Source: Bombyx mori (Eukaryota; Arthropoda; Insecta; Lepidoptera; Bombycidae). From it: 64,000 nt of DNA. The stretch spans positions 11,815,001 through 11,879,000 of the forward strand of contig NC_085119.1 in the NCBI RefSeq assembly GCF_030269925.1, given 5' to 3'. A program made the translations under genes and the position numbers. Below, one piece after another: positions 20,154 through 33,430 of the stretch; the first letter of the stretch is position 1; every line of letters begins with the position of its first letter. The notes below the pieces were generated by a model, which ran no database searches, was not told the origin of the DNA, and was given only the letters and a program-made list of their open reading frames with translations.

Positions 20154-23100
20154 ATGAACGAACAGCAATTCATAATAATAAACAGATAATATAATTAAAG
20201 TTAAGTAAAATACGTTTTTCGTGAGTACTTATGTCGCAGAAGAAGTTTCTACCAAATTTCAAAACCATCGGCAGGTTAGCTTAGGAGTCCTCTAGGTGAG
20301 TAAGAGGTACTTCGATTTTATGTTATATATTTTATAAATGATTATTTAGTTTAGATAATACTTTGGTTAACAGTATTTGGGAGCAAAATATCTAATGTGA
20401 TCATTATCTTCTTCTTTTTTCTTTCCTATTACCCTCTACTGGGGTGTAGGGCTCGGATCGGTCTTGGGCAGTCTTTGCTACTCGTTTCTCCTGCCACGTT
20501 ATGCCCATTATCTAATTAAACTTACATATGCATTATTGCTACTACTTTTTTTGTAGGCAGTAGAACCTCCGGCTTCGGAGGTTAGTGATCATCTTTTCAA
20601 ACCTCGATTGAAGAATGGCTTTATATTGCATGAAAAATATCGCGGAAGTTCATTATTCATTACAGAACGTCGCAAAACTAATCAAATCTGCAGAACGATT
20701 CTAGGTAAAAAAACACTACTCAGAGTAGTTGCTAGTGCAGTGGTCAAAAGGAAAACTAAAAGTATCTAAAAAAATCCTCGGACCAATATCTATGAAACAT
20801 ATGATTAAAACACAGAAGACTGAAAATCTCGCACTTAAACGAAAATCTAAAATTATAAATAAGCTCGCTGCAATAGTGTCCAAATACCGTATTGAAAAAA
20901 AAAATTGGCTCGCATCTTATTAGAGCTCGCTACTGCATTTTACACGCACTCTTCACTAAGAGTTTTTTGTCACTACCAACTCAGCAAATATTTCATTCAT
21001 TATATAAAAATGGAGGTTGTCTTGGACGTACGCTCACTCGAATCCCCTTTAATTGGATGTCAACAAATTCTTGAATGGACGACGCCGAATACAGGATTCC
21101 ATTTTTTACTCATTCGAAATATTCAATAAACAAGTTATCAAAACGAAAAAAAAAAGACAATTACATATTACTATTACTAACATAAAATGTATTTTAGGAA
21201 AATAGATATTAAATTCATAATGATACCACTATGCATAGATGTGAAGTACAAGCTTAATATGTTTTAGTAGCAATTAAACCTTCATAAATTTTGAAATTGA
21301 GGCGGCTCCCGATTGTCAATGCAAGCCGCGTTTGTGAGGGCAACGACCTCGATTTTAGTCTTCATCTTTTGAGGTAAAATTATCCTTGCTATCGGTATAC
21401 TCATATTACAACTGATTCTGGTGTAGATTGATCTAATGAGCTATATTGTTAAACGTGCACTAAATTGCAGGGTCATTACGTGTTGTTTCTCGAGTACTAT
21501 AATTTTTGAATTGGCTCATTACTGCGAATCTTTTTCTGGTTAGTTTTTAATAATATTATTCATGTCATTTTTATACGTAATGAACCAACAAAAAAAGCTG
21601 TAGACCTAAATAATCTATCTACATCGTTAATCCAGTGAAATATTAAAGCTATGTATTTTGAAAAATGATTAGCAATCCAAGCGTAGGCACTTTCCCACAT
21701 AAATATTTCAGATTACGACGCGAATGAAACGGAACGTATCTATAAATATTCGTGATTAAAATACAAATACCAAAGTAGATACACTAGCGTAGGTACAAAA
21801 GGGCCGCATTTACTAGGCCCTTAATTAAACACCGCGGCCGAGGTGCTGTCGCTTCGCTTATTAAGAAATAAATGAAATACACGCCTTATTCAAAACGAAT
21901 GAAAAAAGTTGCAAATTAATCCCAACATTTGTTGCGAAAACGAGAATTCTCGACGGCTAAAACGATTGTAGATACTATTGATTTGCGTATTTAATGAGTT
22001 GGGATTAAAATAATAAATAGGTTTACTGCGAGAACAAGAAATTAATTATTTTCATTCATTTTAACTCCATAATTGGATGCTCATTAAACGCTGCGTAAAG
22101 TTTCAGTATCAAAAAGGTTATTTGTTTTAATTGAATCAAAAATATTTTTTCCGCTATTTTGTAAAACCAATACCTAATATTAACTCAAATCAAAATCAAA
22201 TAACAAAATAAATTGCTAGCCTTTTAAATAAAAATTTACGTTTTGTTTTTTTTTTTTGTAAATTGTTCTGAGATTTTGTGCGATTTCCTCCAGTCGACTT
22301 TGCTGTCAGCCTGACACTTTGGCGTGTGTTTTTATTTTTATTCAGGTATAAATAATCGATACGTACACATGAACCTGTGGAACCAGTCCCACGAGATTGC
22401 CACGCGCCGCTCGTCAAACACACTCCCTATCACAAGTTATAGGAATTAATTAAAACAGTTCGGAATTTATGCTTAAAATTTGGGTCTTGCCTCGTGTTCC
22501 AAAGTGGTTTCATTAGGCACTTCGAAATGGCGGCCGTTAATTTTGAGTTCATCCATCTAAATTGGAACTCTAATTAGATAGTGACACGATTTTTTAAATA
22601 TTTTGAAAACGGTATGAACATCTGCTCTATCATTCTTTTTTTAATCCAATAAATATTACTACCTATTTCGTTTCTTTTGCAATTGATATCAAATTTGTCA
22701 TTTTTATTGACAAAGTCTAGAGGTAATTTGATCAAATATCAAACAATATGAAATGTTCGAAATTCCCTATCAATCTCTTTGACGCATGCATATAACTAAC
22801 TTACACAGCTAAAAACTATAAACAGACCTCTTTTTTTAAAGCCTCGTATATATAATTTTTCCCTCCTAGCCGTAGACGTAAATAGATCTTTGAAAGCTCA
22901 TTGGAAGTTATACGACCTTCGATTTCGCTATTGGTATTGCGGGCACCAGTCAATAACCAGGAGTCCAATTAAGTCCGGTAGCGCCTCGGAAAGGCACTCA
23001 GGCAAGTTTTTGTGACATCGTTGTCCTGCAGACGACTTTAATTGGCGGCTACTCATTATTAGGTACCTACGCGAAAACATGTTTATGGGAACAGTTAGAC

Positions 23101-23330
23101 CTACATCTCAGTGTTTGTCGTGTAAATTTAAAACATATTAGATGATGACCGAGCTTCGTTCTTTTTTTTTTTTTTTTGATAAGGCCATCTTTTTGTTTCT
23201 TTAAAGCGGTTATTTGTCCTCAGTTAAGAAAAATAGTATTATTATTCGCCAATAGATGTCGGGAAGAGTCATAAACTTGATTATCGATAAAGTTGATTAT
23301 TGAAAACACGAATAAAACATTTTCTGAAAA
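20154..23330. other. AT-rich non-coding stretch
   Basis: No supported gene. A small 8-bp-stem hairpin AACCTCCGGCTTCGGAGGTT lies at about 20565-20584. Short open frames (20729-20923, 22196-22423) show no domain. Confidence 0.4.
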
Positions 23331-23440
23331 TAAATCGTAGCTAGATCGATTTATCGCCCTCGAAATCCCCTGTATACTAATTTTTAATGAAAATCGTTGG
23401 AGCCATTTCCGAGATTCAGATTATATATAAATAAATAAAT
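23331..23440 (+). mobile_element. LINE 3' tail, RTE-like (tentative)
   Basis: The run AATCGTTGGAGCCATTTCC followed by GAGATTCAGATTATATAT and (AAAT)n resembles the 3' end of RTE-type LINEs common in Lepidoptera. Assignment is from memory of the tail motif only. Confidence 0.45.
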
Positions 23441-23702
23441 AATAAATAAATATTTACTAACAATCACGCCACGTTAACTGGTCCCGTGATAAGTTCGTAA
23501 AGAACTTGTGTTACAGGTACCAGATATATATATATAAATGTAAGATTTTTATTATACACATACATATATTTAATAGACGTCCATAACCCTGGAAAAGACA
23601 TTTATATTTATCATACAAATATCTTCCATTGGCGGGATTCGAACACGCGACCCCCTTGTGTAGTGACCATGTCACTTACCACTACACCAGACGGCCGTAG
23701 AA
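23441..23702 (-). mobile_element. tRNA-derived SINE (not Bm1), minus strand
   Basis: Reverse complement of 23625-23700 begins CGTCTGGTGTAGTGGTAAGT (A-box-like) and contains GTGTTCGAATCCCGCC (B-box), the two parts of a tRNA-type internal RNA polymerase III promoter. The body is unrelated to Bm1 (GGTACCTGTAACACAAG, AACTTATCACGGGACCAG) and the tail is TTTA-rich. It is not a tRNA gene: the fold downstream of the B-box is lost. Confidence 0.7.
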
Positions 23703-24749
23703 TAGATTATAGAATAGAATATAGAAGAATTGCTCGTTTAAAGGTATAAGATTGCCCTCTGAATTTGAATAATTGTTAAGTATTCAATACTCCGTATCAA
23801 GTATTTTTTATACTTTAAGGATTCCAATTAGAAGGAAATAAATATGCAGTGTAACTTTGTCAGTTTCAAATAAACCTTTGTGTTGAAAGATTAATTTTGC
23901 GAATGCGAAGGTGTTCTATATTTAAACGCACTAATTAAACTTTCAAGTTTAATTAAAGCCACCCTTTTATGAGAAGTCACGTGCCGACTGCTGGCATTCA
24001 TAATATTTCTTATCTTTAATTAAGATACCTATATTGTAGTCAACGTATTCAGCCATTCGTGCAGCTAATATTGCAACCGTATCAGATTACCGATATTAAG
24101 TATGTTTGCATTATCTATCTTTCGTTTCATACGTGGGAAAGAGCTGAAATGTTAACGCATACGCTTATTGAGGACTCGATTCTATTTAAAACAACCTAGA
24201 CCTACAAGATGGTGAGAAATAAATTTATTTCTATTAGGTAATCGCGCTTATTGTCTAAATATCGACTATATCGTCTATAGTTGATATTTAGACAATATAC
24301 GAGGTGAATATGTGCTTATTATGCCTTAAGAATTGTAATAATTGCCCTCGTGATATCATTAGAAATTTTGATTATTATTTATTTTAATTATATTTTAGGT
24401 CAGTTTTAACAATAACTTTGCATATCACAGATACACTTCCTTCCGGTTGTATCAGCATTCAATGAGTCGCATAAAATTTTTAAAACATACATTTTTGGGC
24501 CCGGCATGCTTTCAACTACATACTTCGATACTATTTCAAAACCAGCTTACAAATGAAATTTAATGTCATATTCAGATCTTCTGGAGCTCAGAATACTCGT
24601 TAAAAGTCTAAAGCATTAAAGCCACTCGTTAACCAATTGTCGGGCAGCATACAAGTGACAAATTGCACACTAACTGTCACCGGTGTCGGTATGCAGTCAA
24701 AGGACTCAATATTTTATTTATCTCGAAATTTTTATTGATGCAGTGAGGG
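23703..24749. other. AT-rich non-coding stretch
   Basis: Unassigned. It contains a 20-bp near-perfect inverted repeat (24251-24270 with 24276-24295, one mismatch). Confidence 0.4.
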
Positions 24750-24905
24750 ATTGCCAACCGGCCTGAAAACCTTTCCAGAAAGGAGACTTGGGAATCACCT
24801 AAAGAAAACTAATGGCACAAGGGCAGCCACTTTGCGATCTACAAGTAGACCGGGATGGTAGCCCCGCTGTAAGGATCTGGCGAGAAATTTAGTGAGCTGA
24901 TGGGT
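24750..24905 (-). mobile_element. Diverged Jockey-type LINE 3' UTR fragment, minus strand
   Basis: Weak match to the 3' end of the Jockey element in reverse complement: GGCCTGAAAACCTTTCCAG at the outer end and GATCTGGCGAGAAATTTAGT followed by GAGCTGATGGGTTA at the inner end. Old and degraded. Confidence 0.45.
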
Positions 24906-25261
24906 TAAGTGTCACGATAATGATTACGTTGCTACTAGCATTAGAAATACTAAGGTTCAAGGGTCCAAGGTGAACCAGATGGATTAATTTGTCGTTTCTT
25001 GTTTCCCAGTTTCCGTGTGTACTGTTTGTTTTTCACCTGTCCTTCAGTTATTACTGCAGTCGTTCGTGATTTTAAAAATAAGATACCCAGTGCATTCGTA
25101 TTAAGAGATGCCTGTTGCCAGTGTTCTAACTAAAAATTGGTATCTACTACCAATTTTCCAAAATAAAACCATACTTGCCATATTTTTAAAAAATTATTCA
25201 CGATTAAGGAATAACATCGTGTAATAAAAAAGGTTTGATTTTTGCAAAAAATTTTAATTAA
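24906..25261. other. AT-rich non-coding stretch
   Basis: Nothing recognised. Confidence 0.35.
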
Positions 25262-25525
25262 ATAGTGTAATTACTGATGGTTAGGCGCCTTGTGAACGCA
25301 CGGCTACGTGCAGTTTTTTTAATGATTTCTCCTGCGAAGAAGTAATGCGTTCTGGCTTGAAAAGTGTGACAGCCTATACAATACTATAAATAGAACTAAG
25401 ACTTAAAACTCATATCCCAAGGCCCCAAGGTAAGTAGCGGCATTTACATTGTTGATGTCTATGGGCTCCAATAAATACATAACACAAAATGAACCGTATG
25501 CTTTTTCACCCGAATAAGCAACAAA
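25262..25525 (+). mobile_element. Bm1 SINE, old diverged copy
   Basis: Decayed Bm1 body: GTAATTACTGATGG, GAAGTAATGCGTTCTGGC, TTTACATTGTTGATGTCTATGG, CTCCAATAAATACATAACAC, with an A-rich end. Includes a small duplication CCCCAAGG. Confidence 0.75.
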
Positions 25526-27264
25526 AAAAGATTTATCTTAAATGAAACGAAGTTGCCGTAATCGGCTTTCGATAAAAGTCTCGAAATTATAAAAACAAAA
25601 AAAAAAGTAATTTTGACGTCATGTAACCACAGTATTGCTTGTCCAGGAGCAGTTAATGCTGGTAATGGATACGATCGAGAACCTGTTACTCTTACATATT
25701 ATATCCATAGCTTCCGAACTGGTCCCGATATCGCTTATTATGTATCGCTTTTGTATTAATCATATCTTTCGCTCAGTATGGCGACCGCCGCTACCGACCG
25801 TCGCTCTATTAATAAAGGTGGGTACATGAATGTTTGCAACCAGCTATTGTGGTGGTACGGTGAAGGAATTTGTCTTTATAATCGAGTCGCGTCTGCGGTG
25901 TGCTCCGAGCCTATTATTAGGATTAATTGGAATTATTAAAATCTTTTTTTAAGTCCACAGTAATTTTAGTGGATCTTAGTGATGCAAAACAGTGCTCAAA
26001 GTTAATTTACGGCTGTTATGAATGATTAAATCGTGTATAAATTTTGTGTGCATTTTTTAGTCGAGTTTGTATTGATGTAGTACCTACTTCAAATCATTAA
26101 ACATATAAAAAATTTAGAATACAGCCAGTCATAATAAACGCCGGCAATTTTTCATAGCGTACAACATTCGTGTCTATCTATAAATGGTATGGTGAGAAAA
26201 ATTTAAACACACAACATTCAAAAATTCGAACATCACTGTCAATTTAAAACTTATAATTCATAATTGGTCGATGTTATGCTTATGCATAAAACATATTTAA
26301 TCAGCCGACGTCGCCCGCAAACGGTTGAACTTTAAGCGACTTGTCTTATAATGATTGAATGTCGTTCGTTCCGATCATTTGCATAATAACCGATAATTAT
26401 TTTTTAAGAGCCGTGACGGAATTCTTTGCGCCAATATAAATTCATCTACGGACTCGTTGTGAACATACAACTACAATTACGTTGCGTTTAAATCGAATTA
26501 ACGCAGTGCGATGTCAAGAGCCGCGTTCTCTAAGAAAATGATGAGTTGATTTTCAATAAAGAATTGCGTTCGTGCTTTGACTGTTTTCGTTGTTATTTAC
26601 ATTAAATAAGCAGAGTCAATTATTAGCGTACACATTTTTATAGTTTTTAGTAGTGCCCTGGTAGTCGAAACTCGACTATAATTATTTGAAATTATAAGTT
26701 TGTACACTATTATGATACTATTCTCAATTACCATTATACTTTTATAATGACAGATTTCGCTAAAACTACACTTAAGACAGATATTAATAAAGACAAAATA
26801 ATACTTAATCTATTCTCAATTTGACCACAGACTATAAGCAACAAGAAAAGTATGACAATAAACAAATAGTATGCATGCGTGTGTGTGTGTGTCAATTACA
26901 TGGTATTAGTGTGTGTAATATTTTTATTTATTGATTTAATGATTTTTTTATGAATAATTTAAAAAAAAAATTAACATTCTGCGCTCCTTCTCTATATTCT
27001 TTATAAGTGTGGGAAATTTCATAATCCTTCGTCCGCGCAATTTTCGTAAAAAGGGTCCATAATTTTTCTCTGTCAGAGAAGTAAATCTTTCATTGTCAGA
27101 GACTAAAATTATCGTAGGTTTCATTCTAAGTGACGTAATTTATATCAAATGGATCTTAAAAAGGTCGTAAATTGGCTACTAAGCACAATGCGTTACGCCC
27201 TAAAGTTTGATTATTAGAAATCAGAGACACCACAATTGCCCATTGCCACTACGATATTCATTCG
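25526..27264. other. AT-rich non-coding stretch
   Basis: No gene is recognised. Contains a short (GT)n run near 26879-26892. Confidence 0.4.
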
Positions 27265-27700
27265 TTATTTACTAATGGTAGGAAGTATTGTGACACTTCC
27301 ACGGGTAGGTACCACCCAGGTTGATCTCTTTTTTCTGTCGCAAACTAGTAATACCTTCCTGTTTGAATACCAAATAGTACCTAGTACCCAAATACCAGCT
27401 ACTTTTCTTTGACTAGATTTTTGTAAAGAAATACTTATATAACTCATTTTCCGGAACGACTTACCCCATCCGTTTACTATACTTTATTCCTTAATAAAGT
27501 GTAACAAAAAATATAATTTGTGAAATATACAAATATACAAATAACAAATATACAATAATACTATACAAATAAGATTTAGAAGCCGCGTTACAACGTGGAT
27601 GGATATTGGATGCTGGCATTCCCGTTGTGATGAACATTAGCTTCGGTAATCACTTAATTCCAGTGAAATCGTGTGAACTCTCATTAAGCTATGAAAAAAA
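27265..27700 (+). mobile_element. Bm1 SINE, very degraded (tentative)
   Basis: Scattered Bm1 words in order: TACTAATGGTAGGAAGT, CGGGTAGGTACCACC, TTCTGTCGCAAACTAGTAAT near the left; CGGTAATCACTTAATTCCAGTG and TGAACTCTCATTAAGC near the right, then an A-run. About 150 bp between them are not recognisable, so an insertion or separate fragments are possible. Confidence 0.45.
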
Positions 27701-30700
27701 ATAACGAACCTAGTGATTGAAATCTCATTTTCTTTTACAGAAATAATCAAGATTAATGTGTACCCATAATTCTGTACTACCTGTCGTAGCGTGCAACCTC
27801 TTTGACAGAACATTAGAACTACATCGACTAGACATAGACACAGGCTAAGACAGAGACTTGACAAGAATTCGAAAAGAAATGAAACGAGGGCGTACGTGAC
27901 TAGCGCCAGGCAGTACATTTTTTGACTTCTTAAAAGACGGACACGAAGACGACAAAGAACGAACCAACCGTTCTCATACATAAAAATAATCGACAAAAGA
28001 ACGAATCGACCTTTCAACTAATCCTTCGACCGTTCACTATCATTATCTAGGATAGGAAGTTCAATAGGAATAGATAGGTGAAGATACTACAAGAACGGCC
28101 TGATAACAGGGAAGTAGCAGTGGTAGATGATTGAGAGGCTCTCTTGATTACAAGTTACATTATATAATTTAGCAGTTTGAAATAGCTAACGGCTCTTCTA
28201 GTAATTGATAAACGCCATCTAATAATTCCCAACGCAATTTGAATACGTTTTACTGCTGCTTATAAATACATAATTATCTTCAAAACTTAAAGTTAATTTA
28301 CAAGGAGCATTTTCATTACGATCGAGCTACTTCAGGTGTTTTGATTAACGCATACATTAGGGATGTCTAATGCATAGATGAAAAAAAAATCACCAGATAA
28401 TTTAATCCAAAAACTATTACTTGCAATGGCAGTCAGGCTAACGGGCCTCTTTATGTTGACCTGTTACAAGAGCCTATGGACACAACGTGAATGTCAACAT
28501 CTTGGAACATTAAGTATCAAGAGCACTACAGTAGAATTTGAGCTCCAAAATGAGAGTGTTTCACGACCGACACAATCAAGCTTTTGTAACTAAAAAAATT
28601 TTTTTTATTAAAACATTGTGTCTATTTTGTTTATTAAAATAGTTTTAGAAGACTTATAAAATTGAATAAATATTTTTTTTATTAACCTCAATCGATTGTG
28701 AAAAAAAACAAATTATTATTTGGCAACCCTAAAAACGTATTAAGCTGCAGGCGACGGGGCGTGACATGTTATCTATTAAATCTGAGATGAAACTCTTTTA
28801 TCATCAATACAATATAAATATTTATTCATTGAACGACGAACTGAAAGTTAATTCAGAAGCGTATTTAAATGGATTGCACAATACATCTCGATCGTATCAA
28901 TAATTACGGGCTATAACTCAATAACGAAACAAATACGATTTGTGGAAAGTAATTTCTGTTTAATGCCAAAGAGGTGATAAGAATGTGCTGTTGTATAATC
29001 AATTTAACTTTATCAGCAATCATCACAAAATTGCGGTTATTTCTTGAATATTATACTTGGTGCAATTATATTATTATATTGAATAGATATTATATTATAT
29101 ATCATGTGATAATCTAAAGTTGTCCCTAATATTTTTCATTTGCCTAGATAGAAAAACAATAGTCTATGGCGATCTACTTTAAGATTTATGTTCAGAGTCG
29201 CAATTGCATCCAATTATACCTTTAGGTTTCAAATTAGATTACGTGATTCTTTTGCTCCAAAATCAGGCAGTTTTTCAATGTCCCCTACCGACTCAAGATA
29301 GACTCAAGATAGAACTCAAAGGGGGAAAGTTAAATGAGGTACTGACTACTAACGAATCTACTACGAATGAATGATAGAGAATATAATGATACTAGTTAGA
29401 TTTTGTAGATATGAAACGACCTATCTATGCATGACTATAAAAAAAATTGTCGTATATTTTTCTGCTGTAGGTAAATGTATCTGCATTTAACATGTAATAT
29501 TTGATTAGTAACCATTTTACTTACCACTGGAACTTGACAACGTCATTGCCGAACCGCAAGGAAGACATAAAGGTCAAAACTCCCCACATTGTAAATAAAT
29601 AAAAACATCAATGCCACGTTATGCAGCGAATATGTAAAGTATAAATAAATAGAATGTTGCAGTCAAACAAGTGCACAGTCTCCTTAACATCTAAGAAACA
29701 CGAAATCGGACGCGTGATTAAGGCGCGGAATCCGAACGCCCGCGGCGACTCCAGCAAACGCCACTAAAACAAACAACTCTATTTATGTTAATACGTTCAA
29801 CACGTAAAGGTTCCACTTAGAAATTATTCGAATACATTTATCAATCATTCGAATTGTCAGGAGCTGTAATTGAAATGTTTTTCGATAGCTTACACGTTTA
29901 ATTAGAACCAATAATGGAGTTCTTAGAGGTTATTTTTTATATTTTTTATTGTAACCTGTTAATTTTCCAAATATATTCTAGTTTTAAAAATCTAGAGTCG
30001 TTTAATCATCAGAATATATTATCTTCGACAGTATTGGGTAATATTAGTGTCAGTAAGTACATTCCAAACACTAACTACATAGGAATTCGACAAAGAATCG
30101 GTTTTAAATGAAATGTACGGAATATATTATACTTATTCTTCTTTAGATTAAATTATATAAATCAGCCTTAAACTGTTCAGATACGAGAAAGTTTTCTCAT
30201 TAATTTATTAATATGACGTCTTTATCAAAATTAAAACTGCATTAACAGTATTTATGAAGTTACCCACACCTCATGCGCGGCGCTCTGTAATGGAAAAAAT
30301 ATCGCGCACTTAAAGTTATGAAATTATCGATCCAATCGATGATATTTTACGAGCTACTTAACACAAATCCCGGTATTGTCGGCCTCCGATGTCGGTTCTT
30401 GAGTACAAAGAGTCAAAACGCGAGCAACAAGACGCCCCAGTGGATAAGTTCTTCATTAAATACCGTTTATGTCAGATCAGAGAGCAAGAAAGCCTGATAT
30501 ACTGTCTTTTACATCTCTTTATCTTTAAGATTCAATTCCGAAAAACGCTATACGAATATTGTACTGTAGCGCGACGTTCCCGATACGAAATAAGTTTTTG
30601 TGTAACAATAAAATATTTACATACAAAAGAGTTGGTGCCGCCGAATGATAAACGTATCTTATGAGGCCTGAAGGCAACTACCCCGATATCTTTTACGAAC

Positions 30701-31129
30701 AAATCACTGTTTTATCGTTACTCCCATCGTAAAAAATATTGATATCAACACAAAAAGTGGCCTAAAAACAATAGAATGGATGGATTGAAAGGATTCTTGA
30801 GTCAGATAACGAGTTAGTTAGAAAAAAAGATATGTATTAATAATAGCTTTATGGTGTGTGTAAACCGCTGGTCATCCATAGCCGTGATTTGTGGTGTCAT
30901 TATGATCTCTATGTCCTGAAATAGTACTTTGCATTTATATTGACGTTCTTATTCACTGCGTTATTACATTAACCAGAAAGGGCGTGGTGGACGCAAAACC
31001 AAGGGTTCCGTCGGCAGTTATACTTTGAATTTCCCCGTTAAAATGCAAAATAAATATTAAATTTTAAATCTATCGGTTATCTCAGAAACCACAATTTTTT
31101 TTTTTTAAAACTAAATTGAGTATTTTTTT
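27701..31129. other. AT-rich non-coding stretch
   Basis: No supported gene. The longest frames (27637-28017 minus, 30389-30664 plus) show no recognised domain and sit in AT-rich DNA where they can arise by chance. GC-richer patches near 29680-29780 have no clear meaning. Confidence 0.4.
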
Positions 31130-31290
31130 ATCTTTATCATCTTAGATGGCTAGACGAGTTCTTGAAAAATGTGGTGGTTACCAGAGTATGAATAATTCAA
31201 CAAGATTGCCATACCGTCACTGATGCGACTATATGAACACTTACCGTCAGGTGGGTGGGTCGTAAGCTCGTCTGCCTGCAAAGATAATTA
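31130..31290 (+). mobile_element. Repeat B, diverged copy, plus strand
   Basis: Ends with CTTACCGTCAGGTGGGTGGGTCGTAAGCTCGTCTGCCTGCAAAG and a short A-rich tail, matching the 3' end of the cleaner copy at 35585-35711. Confidence 0.55.
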
Positions 31291-31321
31291 AAAAGAACTC
31301 AAGGTCGCGGACTGAATTGGG

Positions 31322-31690
31322 TTAAAGCTGTTTTCCATCCTTCAATTCAATATTTAGTCGTCGCAGTACGCAGAGTGGTAGTACCTTATTACGCTTACAA
31401 TATTGTAGGAGTTTCCGGTCATCGTTCTCGTCGAACCCGTCGCTCGCGACGAAGGGCTCGACGAGTAAATTAACCCTCAGACACAGCCAACTGAGTTTCT
31501 CGCCGAACCTTCTCACTGGGTCGCTTTTCCGATCCGGTGGTAGATTCTGCGAAGCACGGCTCTTGCTAGGGTTCGTGTTAGCAACGTCATCAGGTTTGAG
31601 CCCCATGAGCTCACCTACTAGTTAAGGCGACGCTGATATAGCCTCTCAAGGCTATCAGCTTAGGTAGGAAAAGAAAAAAAAATTTAGGAG
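31322..31690 (+). mobile_element. Jockey-type LINE 3' UTR (BMC1-like), plus strand
   Basis: The same 3' UTR as at 7421-7850 but in sense: GTCGAACCCGTCGCTCGCGACG, TGAGTTTCTCGCCGAACC, GATCCGGTGGTAGATTCTGC, GCCTCTCAAGGCTATCAGC, GGTAGGAAAAG, A-tail. It is the only clearly plus-strand copy with a complete tail in this window. The antisense open frame across it is not a gene. Confidence 0.75.
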
Positions 31691-32276
31691 TTTAGACATA
31701 CGGACCGACATAATTTAGACATACGGAACCCTAAAACAGAACAAATAATATGAATATGTTTTCAAATACTTCATAGATTACGTGATTAAATTATGTTCGA
31801 TAACGTGCACAACAAATATTTGATTTTAATTTAATGCACACTGACTGTTGCTAATGCCTTCATGAAACTATCACACCATTTTTATTTTTATATCATTCTT
31901 TTACAGCTATGTATTAGTAACATGATGCATTATTTTTCTCGTATTAAACGATCTAATCGAGAGAATTTCCGAAATAATCTCGAACTCATATTTTCACAAA
32001 CCTTTAAAAGCTTTTTTTGAGCACGAAAGTAATACTTTGTTATTAGCTTGATAAATAAATTAAAATTTTGTTTCGTCGCTACTGTCACGAAAATAAATAG
32101 CTCTATACTGAATTTAAATAAATGTGAAATATATTCAATATAACAATATACAACAATACTATAAACAATCATGTTAGACTATTGTCGTAACATTCGTCTA
32201 TTAAGAGTGATTTCTTAAATCGACAGACGATTAGAATTGAATAGATAGAACATTTCCATGTTCAATTTGTCGTTAC
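31691..32276. other. AT-rich non-coding stretch
   Basis: Nothing recognised. Confidence 0.35.
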
Positions 32277-32738
32277 TTTTTATTATTGCTTAGGTGAGTG
32301 GATGAGCTCACGGCTTACCTGATGTTAAATGGTTACTATGGATGGAGCCCATAGAAATCTACAACGTAAATGCCGCCACCTACCTTGAGATAATAGTTCT
32401 AAGGTATCAGTTTTTACAGTACAACGGCTACCCCACCTTTCAAACCCAAACGCATTACTGCTTCACTACCACGCTTTTGGTGGTGGTACCTACCCATGTA
32501 GACTCACAAGACGGCCTACCACCAGTAATTACGCAAATTATAATTTAGATTTTTAATACACGATGTTATTCCTTCACCGTGGAAGTCAACATTTGAGTAC
32601 ACACCCACAACATTTGATTAGAAATTCAATTATCATCATTCAATTAGAAAAATTGGTAACTGCCTGAGGGATTCGAACACCGTTGCATCGCTAGATACGA
32701 ATGTACCGGACGCCTTATCCTTTAGGCCACGACGACTT
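32277..32738 (-). mobile_element. Bm1 SINE, full-length, minus strand
   Basis: Runs from the 3' end (GCTTAGGTGAGTGGATGAGC, reverse) through the body and the ATTCCTTCACCGTGGAAGTC block to the tRNA-related head, CCGGACGCCTTATCCTTTAGGCCACGACGAC in reverse complement. The head carries a B-box-like GGATTCGAACACC (reverse). A 30-bp-scale insertion disturbs the middle (CATTCAATTAG region). Confidence 0.85.
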
Positions 32739-33355
32739 CAAAACTGACGTGAACTTTCATTACATAACAAATGATACCACAAATGTAAATAGATCCTCCA
32801 GTGTATCATTATCAACTGCGTCACGGATTTTTTCAGAGTCAATATTTAAAAATGAGAATATTTAATTATACAATACTAAGAATTAAAAGTGAAACGTGCA
32901 TTGATATGCACGTACTGAAGTTTGTTGTTTTAACAAAGATATTTATTTTACTTATAATTTAAGATAGACCTTGAATATGTAGAATTCAAATAACAGCTTA
33001 TCATAATTATGAACAGAATATACTGTCGTGGGACACCGGATAGCAACGAATTTCCTTATTATAAAAATATTAATTTTAAGTTCTGTTCTCGAATAGAACT
33101 TAAAATTAATATAGATAGAAAGAAAATAATTATTCGGGTATACATTTTTTATTACGATTTTTTTATTAATAATAATAAAAAAACTACTTTACAAAGTTAT
33201 CAGGTTTATTTTATTCACAATGATTTATAAAAAATATATAATAATAATATTATACAAAGAAACAGCTATTTATATGAATAATAATGACCATTATCACGTA
33301 GACTATACATTAGACACTTTATAGCCATCACACTAAGACTATACATAAATAATAA
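32739..33355. other. AT-rich stretch with a perfect 18-bp hairpin
   Basis: Unassigned sequence containing the inverted repeat 33067-33084 / 33095-33112. The 110 bp before 33356 (TAGACTATACATTAGACAC region) may belong to the repeat that follows. Confidence 0.4.
33067..33112. repeat. Perfect 18-bp inverted repeat, 10-nt loop
   Basis: ATATTAATTTTAAGTTCT at 33067-33084 is exactly inverted at 33095-33112. It is AT-rich, and no flanking target duplication was found. Confidence 0.9.
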
Positions 33356-33430
33356 AAATCTTACGTTACGGACGTTTTTTCCCGGTTAGGGTACCCCTCC
33401 GCATCGTCCCATAAGGAACTTCGTTCCAAT
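33356..33430 (-). repeat. Interspersed repeat, copy 2 (GGACGATGCGG family)
   Basis: Reverse complement of 4441-4514: AATCTTACGTTACGGACGTT... GGGTACCCCTCCGCATCGTCC... GGAACTTCGTTCC. Confidence 0.7.

Noticed and set aside
23625..23702. Possible tRNA gene
   Set aside because: A- and B-box words are present, but the remainder does not fold as a tRNA and continues into a SINE body.
26377..26384. ATTTGCAT octamer (POU site)
   Set aside because: One or two are expected by chance; no supporting context.
27008..27015. TGTGGGAA, Su(H)-like site (another, CGTGGGAA, at 24132)
   Set aside because: About four such 8-mers are expected by chance in 64 kb; no clustering with E-boxes.
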